Assembly (NCBI GenBank): GCA_030512295.1
Contig: JAULSR010000001.1
Location: 7,959,001-8,023,000 of the forward strand
Reading direction: 5' to 3'
Source of the DNA: Bombardia bombarda
Lineage: Eukaryota; Ascomycota; Sordariomycetes; Sordariales; Lasiosphaeriaceae
DNA length: 64,000 nucleotides
Shown: in pieces, positions 56,696 through 64,000 of the stretch
How the letters are laid out: each line of letters begins with the position of its first letter
How positions within the stretch are numbered: position 1 is the stretch's first letter
Program-made: the position numbers and the translations under genes
Notes under the pieces: model-generated
Told to the model about the DNA's origin: nothing
The model's input: the letters and a program-made list of their open reading frames with translations, nothing else
Databases searched by the model: none

Positions 56696-57729
56696 AGCTA
56701 GACACCTCCTCACCCATACCAAACCAAAACAACGGTGCTGTGCTGTGCTGTGCTGTGCTGTGCTTTCCTGTTCTTATCGGACTTTCTCCACCATCTACGT
56801 CACATCCCCCCCCCTCTGTCATTCCGTTTCATCTTTCTCTCGTCATTATTCATTTCGGTCGGCGAGACCAGAATCGCGGAGCAGTAAACCTCCCAATAGC
56901 ATTTTTGACTTAACCACGGCCTATCTGCCTGGCTGTCTGCCTGCTCCCATCCATCATCGATCGGCATTAACGAAGCTTTCTTCCGACCGGCGTCCATTTT
57001 ATGCATTACGACGGTGGAAGGTGGTGGTGGGGTATATAAAGCAGCGTGTGTTTCGGCAAGAGGGGTCCATGGCCCAAGAAGGATTTCTGACGGTTCGACT
57101 TATTACACACAAATACCAGAGTACTCACTCAACGGAGAGGGATAGCAAAAAAAAAAGGGAGGGGATGATGGCAAGATAGTATAGTTGCATTGTTTTGCTC
57201 AGATGTCGCAGAAGGGGACGGATTGCCCCAGTGGTCAGGTATTTACCTTAAACAGCTTATCTGTTGTCCCCCTTCATCGTCCGCAAAACATCATTACAGC
57301 ACCGAGGGTCAAGGGTGTCATGCACATGCACGTGGATTATGAACAATAGGACAAAAGAATGAATTTGATCAGAGATTGTTGCCGTGGTCATTCCAGATCC
57401 TAGGCAATCGCATGTGAAGTGAGAAAGGCCACCTGAACAAAGAGACCCCGTGATGGTGTTGTTATTTGCCAACGCCGGTCAACCTAGACAGCTTTAGGCA
57501 ATAACATTGACCAGTTATAACACAAGAAGAAAAAAGGAAGATTAAGTATGTCGCCCATGCCGGACTGCCCTCGGTTGTGGTATCATACCTAGCCATGAAG
57601 TAGTGACTCATGTGCGCCTACCGCTGCGAAGCCGCCCAAAGATAAAACACGCAAAAGGAAAAAACAAAACGATGAAGGCAACGCCGCTGGTGAGAACATC
57701 AACATGTCTCAACGATATAGGTAGGGTCT
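56696..57729. other. Intergenic between convergent genes
   Basis: 3' flanks of the small conserved gene (plus) and the large repeat gene (minus). Contains the (GTGCT)6 microsatellite. No gene. Confidence 0.5.
56735..56764. repeat. (GTGCT)6 microsatellite
   Basis: Six perfect GTGCT units about 40 bp after the stop codon of the small conserved gene. Confidence 0.95.
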
Positions 57730-60700
57730 TCATAGCAAGCCCTTCGGCCCCTTCCCATCTTCCCCTCCGGTCCTGAAATATTCTCCAACAACACCCAGAG
57801 AATACGATACACCAGCTACCCACGCCGCCCCAAGAGCGACACGCTTGGGGAGACTCTTCTTGTTATCCCTCTTCGAACCGTCCGTCTTTGGCCCGCTAAA
57901 GACAGGCTCTTCCCGACGAACATCAATACCGGACACGAATCGTTCCGTAGGAGGATCGCTTGGGAAGTTGTAATTCACGAAGCCAGTCGGACTGGCAAAC
58001 CGGCCAGCCGCGACGTTGTAGTCCCGCGGGTTGCTACCAGTCATGTCGATAGGATTGACTGGGTGAGTAACCTGAGCAGCAACTGTCTTTGATGCTGGCT
58101 CGGATATGCCCTTCCCTACCTGATCCTCGCCAATGGCGGCTTCCCGCACCTTGCGAAAGATGAGAATGTCGCCGCTGCCAGAGACTATCTCAAATCCCTG
58201 TGCTTGAAGCGGACCAAAATGAGCGAAGAACTTGGATGGATTCGAGATGCGGAGAAGGACCTCGGCCGGGGTCAATGGAGCTGCGTTGTCTGGGACAATG
58301 GAAGTTGTTTCTGCGACTTCGATGCTTTGCATTGTTGCATTATACACCAGAATCTTGTAGATGGTTGGCTCTGGGGCGGTAGCGTCGTTGAGGGGCGTTG
58401 CTGGCGTTGATTCCTCGACAACCTTCGAATCCACAGTTTCTGCTCCATAAACCTTTGCAAACACTGGGACCTTCTCGCCGCATTCTTCAACATAAGAAGT
58501 CTCAAGGCCTTGTGGTTCCTTGGAGAAGGGATCGGCCGATGCTCCGTTAGTGTACTTCCCATCCACTAGCCGACCGGGCTTCTGGTGTCGCTCTAAGGCT
58601 GGCTGTAGGGTGTTCGCCGAGGTGGATGCACTACTCGCAGCCTTGGGCGAGTTTGTCTCTCGAGGCTCAGGGATGGAAGAGATGTTTATATCAGATGGAA
58701 GGAGTGGAGAAGATGGATCTGACTTTTCTCTCCTCCAGGAGTGGGCAAACTCCTCGGGAAAGTCTCGTGCGTAGTTCCCCGTAAGTGTTTTGGACCCCTT
58801 TAGCGGTGGCTCAACAGCATGTTGAGCCATCAACGAATCTTGCAGCTTGCGATAATTCGTCTTGCCTTCTTGTTCCGCCTCAGATAAGCGCTCGGATTTG
58901 ACGTCAAACTCGAAATTATCTTGGTTTATGATTTGCTCATCTACCGGCTTCCCATCTGGCTCGTTCCATCTGACAGCCTGGTACTTGTCCAGCTCCGCTG
59001 GGCCGTAAGCGTCCTTCTCAGACTCGACCGGTGGTTTGCCATCTGGCTCGTTGTATCTGACTGCGCTGTATTCCTGCAGTTCAGCTGCACCTCCCGTTTC
59101 GTAGTGCACAGTTGGCGTCGGTTTGGTTTCCGAGTCTTCAGGCCCGAAAGCTTCATGGTTGCCAAGGTCTGGGGCCTCGGTGCTGGATTCCTCTGGGATG
59201 GCGTACTTACCGTTGGTTTCATAACTTCGCACAGCTTGGTACTGCTTCAGTTCCTTGAATTCTGCTGTGGATTCGGCATGTTCCTCGCAATACTTGCCAT
59301 CAGGCTCATGACTTCGGAACGCTTTGTAAGTACTGAGCTCAGCTGAATCAACTTGCGGCTCAACCTGGCCGCCAGCATACCTGCCGTCGGGTTCATGACT
59401 CCGAAAAGCTTGATACTGGGACAGCTCAAACTTTTCATCTGCTGGTTGAGCATGACTTGGGGCATATTTACCATCCGGCTCATGGCTTCGAAAGGGTTTG
59501 TATTGAGCCAACTCTGTTGGATCCAGTGCAGGCTCCACATAGCTAGCGGCATACTTTCCATCAGGCTCGTGGCTGAGGAAGGCTTGATACTTGCTAAGTT
59601 CCTCACGGTCAACTGCAGACTCGACATGACCCTGATACTTGCCATCAGGTTCATGAGACCGTACGGCATCATACTTGTCAAGGTCTTCATATTGCTGAAA
59701 TGGTTCTGAGGGCGTAATCTTGCCATCAGGCTCTTGATATCTGACAGCACCATAATCGCCTAGATCCTCATATTCTCGAGCAGACTCTTGATGCGCAGGC
59801 TTCCCATCTGGTTCTTGATATCTGATGGCACCATATAGACTCAGGTCCTTGTATTCTTCCACAAGGTCACGATCTGCAGCCTTCCCGTCTGGCTCTTGGT
59901 ACTTGACAGGGCCATATGCATCCAAATCTTCTGGCTTGTGGTTTGTGTCGCTCTCAACAGTAAGCGGCTTCTCATCCATCAATGGCTTGTACTTATAGAG
60001 GTCGTCATACGGATCGGCGTTCGCTTCAGTGGCCAACGCGTTCAGCGGGGCTACATCAGTAACCGAGTCGATGCCATGACTGGGGTGCCAGAACACTCCT
60101 TTGTGTCTCCAGGTCAGAGGGTTCACGAAGCCGTCTTGTGGAGTATCATCATCAAGCTTTATGTTGCTGTATTTTTTCAGCTCAGCCTCTGGAGGAGGAC
60201 CATCTTGGATCTTCGGTGGAACAAACGATGCAAATTGAGACCTGTAGGACTTGAAGGTATTCGTGGGAGCATCGCCATCAGAATGGGGGTTGGAGTCTGG
60301 AGTTTCGAATAGTGTCTTTTTAACTTTGCGGTTTGTGATGGGATCAATGATGTAGTCAGCTTCGGCTTCGACCTCGGCTTCCGGGATGGCTGAAGTGGTG
60401 GTGGGGGTGGCAGTGGCTGCTGAGTATGCCCGCCGACGACTTCTCTTGCTTTGGCACGACGACTTGCTGTCGCGGCCTTGAAACCCCTTGCCGAAGACTA
60501 GATCTTCGACAGCAGATGTCTCTTCGGTATTGTCCCTGGTTTTGGAGAGAGCATCTACATCCACGTATTTTCCACCGTGCCGAGTGTCCCGACCATCCGG
60601 GTTCCAGTAGTCATTGACCATGCGCTTCAGGGTAGATCTGGGATCCTCGGCGAGAGGGTGCTTTTCCCAAGAAAGCCTCCGATTCAGCGAGTCGGCATAC

Positions 60701-60909
60701 TTGTGACGGATGTGGCGATGTCGACGGCTGATATCGCTCTGGATCTCGGGATCCAGATATGACGACCAGATGCGTCCGAAGCGGAAGCCCCGTATGTGCT
60801 GATCGCGGTGGCGAACCACAACGGCGGCGTAAGGGCGGAGCGCCCCAAGAGATGCCGATCTGGCATATCTTGCGCGGTGGGTGAATTGGGAGGCGGCGGT
60901 TAACGACAT
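57730..60909 (-). CDS. Large mitochondrial-type protein with ~12 Y-x-A-x-R-x-x-E-P-D-G-K repeats
   Basis: Single exon, 1059 residues, unnamed family. The N-terminus (MSLTAASQFTHRARYARSAS) is Arg-rich without acids, like a mitochondrial presequence. From about residue 325 to 650 there are ~12 repeats of 27-29 residues with consensus L-x2-Y-x-A-[VF]-R-x2-E-P-D-G-K-[YP]. Early copies read RYQEPDGK, middle copies RSHEPDGK, late copies RYNEPDGK or RWNEPDGK. A conserved globular segment follows at residues ~860-960 (YKILVYNATMQSIEV, LTPAEVLLRISNPSKFF, GFEIVSGSGDILIFRKV). The C-terminus has one hydrophobic helix (VALGAAWVAGVSYSLGVVG). Probably an inner-membrane protein; the repeat function is unknown. 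Transcribed leftward from a GC-rich start region. Confidence 0.82.
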   Translation of the reverse strand: MSLTAASQFTHRARYARSASLGALRPYAAVVVRHRDQHIRGFRFGRIWSSYLDPEIQSDISRRHRHIRHKYADSLNRRLSWEKHPLAEDPRSTLKRMVNDYWNPDGRDTRHGGKYVDVDALSKTRDNTEETSAVEDLVFGKGFQGRDSKSSCQSKRSRRRAYSAATATPTTTSAIPEAEVEAEADYIIDPITNRKVKKTLFETPDSNPHSDGDAPTNTFKSYRSQFASFVPPKIQDGPPPEAELKKYSNIKLDDDTPQDGFVNPLTWRHKGVFWHPSHGIDSVTDVAPLNALATEANADPYDDLYKYKPLMDEKPLTVESDTNHKPEDLDAYGPVKYQEPDGKAADRDLVEEYKDLSLYGAIRYQEPDGKPAHQESAREYEDLGDYGAVRYQEPDGKITPSEPFQQYEDLDKYDAVRSHEPDGKYQGHVESAVDREELSKYQAFLSHEPDGKYAASYVEPALDPTELAQYKPFRSHEPDGKYAPSHAQPADEKFELSQYQAFRSHEPDGRYAGGQVEPQVDSAELSTYKAFRSHEPDGKYCEEHAESTAEFKELKQYQAVRSYETNGKYAIPEESSTEAPDLGNHEAFGPEDSETKPTPTVHYETGGAAELQEYSAVRYNEPDGKPPVESEKDAYGPAELDKYQAVRWNEPDGKPVDEQIINQDNFEFDVKSERLSEAEQEGKTNYRKLQDSLMAQHAVEPPLKGSKTLTGNYARDFPEEFAHSWRREKSDPSSPLLPSDINISSIPEPRETNSPKAASSASTSANTLQPALERHQKPGRLVDGKYTNGASADPFSKEPQGLETSYVEECGEKVPVFAKVYGAETVDSKVVEESTPATPLNDATAPEPTIYKILVYNATMQSIEVAETTSIVPDNAAPLTPAEVLLRISNPSKFFAHFGPLQAQGFEIVSGSGDILIFRKVREAAIGEDQVGKGISEPASKTVAAQVTHPVNPIDMTGSNPRDYNVAAGRFASPTGFVNYNFPSDPPTERFVSGIDVRREEPVFSGPKTDGSKRDNKKSLPKRVALGAAWVAGVSYSLGVVGEYFRTGGEDGKGPKGLL
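58950..59940 (-). repeat. Coding tandem repeat array, ~81-87 bp units
   Basis: About 12 diverged copies encoding the EPDGK repeat of the large protein. The DNA shows recurring ccatc(a/t)ggctc words (complement of GAGCC-GATGG), spaced roughly 81-87 bp. Confidence 0.8.
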
Positions 60910-63900
60910 GGTGAGGGTGTTTTTAGGAACTTGGAGGACATGCCAATGGGCGAGGCTACCTGCTATTGTTCTTCATTCCCGTCAGTTTGTGTTTGGAAAG
61001 GAGACAAGCGAGGCAGGCAAGCACGGGAGAAGTTGGCGGCTATGTGTGAGTGCTGGAGACGACTGCTTAGCCTAGAGAGAGAGCTAACTAAGCATGTGCC
61101 GCCCCGGTGTGTATGGACCAACTAGTTGGACACAGTAATACCTGGTTATGACAAAGACACAAAGGATCGCCTCAGGCTTTGGTGGATACGTCTTTGCCGG
61201 GAATGGACGCTTGCCAAGCGGCGGTGAAACTCTGTCGGGATCGCTCGGAACCTAGAAACGTCAGGGACCTACGTGACAAAGGATCATCGGTCCCACGAGA
61301 ACGATGTCATAAACAGCAGTACGCGGTGCACAGCACCACTTGACACCCGACGGTTGGTCGAGCTAGAAGACCAGAAACGTGAATTGCCTAATAAACTGGA
61401 ATTGAAACTGGTAGACTCGCTGAATAGCCGAGGTGAAAGAAGCAGGCCGATAGAGTTAAACCTTAACCCGCACAATCAGCGCTGGAATCTAGGCGAGGCG
61501 GAAAGTTAAAAGACGGACGGTCCCTGGACGGTATTTCGGCACTATGAGCTGGCCAGCGGACGTGACCTGTCACGATCCAAGGCTGGTGATTCATCGCGCC
61601 TTATGCACCTGACTGTGCGGATTGGGGGTGGACCCTGCTTACAGCCCAGGTGCACAGCGTGAGCCACTGACGCCCCTCCCCTCATGCGGGGTAGTGCGAT
61701 AAGCCTGAAACCAACGAAAAGACCCGAAGTTGGAGAGCAGCGCAAGAGCGCTGTAATTCTCGCTGTTATTCGTACTTGTCCTGCACGCCTGCTAGGATTG
61801 TATTGTATTCAACGGTTATTAGCATTGGAGACAATTGTCGTGCTATCTACACCCTAGAAATTGTAACCGATGAGAGTACCTACATCTGTTAGAACAGCCA
61901 ATTGAGGCACTGTACTCAGGTACCCCGCCTCTCACTTGTCAAGCGAAGCGGGGAAGCCTCTCGGCACAATGGACAGCGCGCTAGACCCTGAAACTGGGGT
62001 CTAGTGCCAGGACGAAATACTACGAGAAACAAACGGACAGGGACATAGCAATGGGAAGGGTTAGTTCTTGCATTAAAAGTGCCCAAATATTTCATTCCAC
62101 CATAGAAGTTTCGACCTGGAAGGTCGAATGCGGGAAGACATCAAATTGGACAACAACAAGAAAGAATAGTTGAAGTGGCCCCCAAGCGCCAGCGCCCAGA
62201 ACAGTGTCGGCAGTGAGGATCAGTAGGGGTAGCCTATGCTTGCGTGGTCACTTTCAAAATGGGCTAAAGACGCCGATCCATCCACCGGTTCACCTGCGTC
62301 ATCCGGTATCGATCGACAATTGGATAGCATCAACAGGGTCTTCTGGCTCCTGAGAGGGCGCCGACTCTGTCCCTCATCAAGAAGATGGTGCCATGAGCAC
62401 TTGGGATCTGCTTGCTGTGACGTCGCTGGCTTTCTCTTGCAGCGCTGAATGGTCGACACCTCCCCTGGAGGGCATCGTGCATCAACCTACTGTGTAATGG
62501 TGTGCAGGAAGACGGACCGAAGGGGATTGCGTCTTGGAAATACTGTGGTACAGCAGCGCAATCACCCCTAACAGACAACCCTCAAGCTTTGAAGGTGCAG
62601 TACACCTTCTGAAAATATATATACAACAGTGAAGAGGAGAGTAGAAGAACTACTTTGCGTAGTGTTTTAATATATATGTGATCTTTTTGTGTGTTCATAT
62701 TAAAAGTGCAGCCTAAGCATAGTCTCGCGAATGGTCAGTGATCTTTTTGATAACCGTAGGAGTGGTGCTTCTAGGTAACGGTGATACCCGCAGGGAACTA
62801 GACAGCAATGGCACTCTCTGAATACCTTCAATTATTCTTGATGAGAATGTGTCCTTTTCTCCACATATTTCTCGACACCGGGTTCACCTCCTCATGAGTC
62901 GCTGGACAGTATCTATAACATATATTCTGAGTATTCCTCCAACATCCTCTTGATAAAAGCCATCCTTACCTGTCACGGGGCTCGTGTGTGCAAGATTATC
63001 CCATTCGCCATGCCCTGCGGGTCCGGCACAAAGTCAAATTGACCAGGAATACGAGTGCTGGCTCACCTGATCACGTGGAGTCACGCTAAGGTTAGACAAC
63101 GAATGGCTCGGGGACCCACGTTTTTACCCCGCGGTCTGCAGTGCCCAGGATCATCCTCATCACTACGAGCGCCCTATGTGTCCTGTGACTGCAACTTTCA
63201 TGACATTATCTCCCCAGATCAAGATACTCAGAAGTGTTGGAATTGTAGATTTTGGCATCCCTAAGACTTTGGCGGAAGCTTGATGGACTGGTAGCCTTTT
63301 TGCTCAAGGTTTGAGGGTTCAAGGTGCAATAATTTTTTTGCAGAATGGCTGCTTCAAGGTGTGAACCTATTCTTTAGAGAAAGGCTACGACCCTTTGATT
63401 CAAAAAAATAACAATAACGAGCACTTGCGAATAGATTTGACAAGTCCTTTCTTATTCTTCATATACACACACACTCTCGACTACCCGGTGCACTCATATC
63501 ACGACACGAAGTACAGTACTCTTAACCAAGCACGAATATCGACCGCCATCAGCCCCGCATCACGTGCTGTAGCCCCACCATAGCTTTAGAAAGAACAAGC
63601 AGCAGCAGCATCGGCAATCGCTTATCGATTACGGATCCTGGCCTGGCGATCGCTGTGCCTGTCATCGCAAAGTCGCAAAGTCGCTCGCTGGCGTCCAAAG
63701 AGTCACCCGTTGAAAATACCAACGCGTTCACAATAGGCTCCCCCGGCTCCAACAAAGTCTTGGTATGTTTGATACTTTTCATCGTTCTACCCTTTTGTAT
63801 ATGGCTGTATTTAAGAATTAGTAACGATCTTCGTCTAACACTTACCTCGACTACGGACGGACCTTGCTCTTGTGTGGTCACGTCAATAGTTGGCTACCCC

Positions 63901-64000
63901 ATAGTTGACTACTGTACTACCCCATAGTCAACTACTGATCCCATGGTCAACTATCCTAAGGTCGATTACTCCACAGTCAAATATCCAAACCACACCATGA
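60910..64000. other. 3.1-kb gene-poor right end
   Basis: Promoter of the large repeat gene at the left. The rest shows only short frames without domains. It holds a tRNA-like relic around 61950-62025 and a set of degenerate ATAGTTGACTA / TAGTCAACTA repeats at about 63883-63990. A minus-strand frame near 63549-63782 is too weak to call. Confidence 0.45.
63883..63990. repeat. Degenerate direct/inverted short repeats (TAGTTGACTA / TAGTCAACTA)
   Basis: About five copies of a ~19-bp unit such as cccatagttgactactg, cccatagtcaactactg, cccatggtcaactatc and ccacagtcaaatatc. TAGTTGACTA and TAGTCAACTA are reverse complements of each other, so the array is both directly and invertedly repetitive. Confidence 0.65.

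Noticed and set aside
61273..61509. 78-residue plus-strand frame in the gene-poor right end
   Set aside because: No motif, no splice context, no signal peptide; consistent with chance.
63549..63782. Minus-strand frame of about 77 residues, preceded by a GTAAGT...TACTAAT...ATACAG segment
   Set aside because: The intron-like segment is only 41 nt and does not join frames productively, and no family is recognisable; too weak to call.

Overview
The window is nuclear DNA of a filamentous ascomycete (Pezizomycotina, most likely a Sordariomycete). The evidence is short GT-AG introns (about 48-117 nt) with CTAAC/CTAAT-like branch sites, A-rich start-codon contexts, gene spacing of 1-4 kb, and fungal-specific families: fungal rhodopsin-type membrane protein, WSC and LysM/CBM18 domains, BBE-like FAD oxidoreductases, DUF7708 and DUF3237. 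The species cannot be named from the sequence alone. I rebuilt about 22 genes exon by exon by matching splice sites, reading phase and family motifs.

Left part (1-12 kb): a truncated AAA+ ATPase (DUF7025 type) runs leftward, head to head with a STAND/NACHT-like protein whose nucleotide loop is degenerate. A secreted type-B carboxylesterase follows, then a subtilisin-like protease with no visible signal peptide or propeptide, then a 135-residue protein made almost entirely of three CCCH zinc-module repeats.

Middle part (12.9-34.3 kb): an accessory, metabolism-rich region. It holds a LysM-CBM18-LysM chitin-binding protein, a cupin, a secreted FAD oxidoreductase, a rhodopsin-like membrane protein carrying an in-frame TAG at a splice junction, a UbiA-type prenyltransferase, a second FAD oxidoreductase (paralogue of the first, with a GC-AG intron) and a cytochrome P450. 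Prenyltransferase, two flavin oxidases, P450 and cupin together suggest a small biosynthetic group without a visible PKS, NRPS or terpene cyclase. Large gene-free stretches lie between them.

Right part (36.8-61 kb): housekeeping and secreted genes. These are a ribosomal-L1-fold nucleolar protein, an FHA-domain protein of the Tos4/Plm2 type, a weak small secreted protein candidate, palmitoyl-protein thioesterase, a zinc metallopeptidase with a jacalin-like tail (broken by one frameshift in a C7 run), an AA14-like copper oxidase with two WSC domains, a secreted DUF3237 protein, a single-pass membrane protein, a short conserved protein, and a 1059-residue mitochondrial-looking protein with about 12 repeats of a Y-x-A-x-R-x-x-E-P-D-G-K unit. 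From 60.9 kb to the end I see no convincing gene, only possible tRNA relics and short repeats.

Two genes are disrupted as read: the rhodopsin-like gene (nonsense codon) and the metallopeptidase (homopolymer frameshift). A third, the single-pass membrane protein, has an uncertain C-terminus next to a C6 run. The homopolymer cases may be assembly errors; the nonsense codon is a C-to-T type change and is more likely real.
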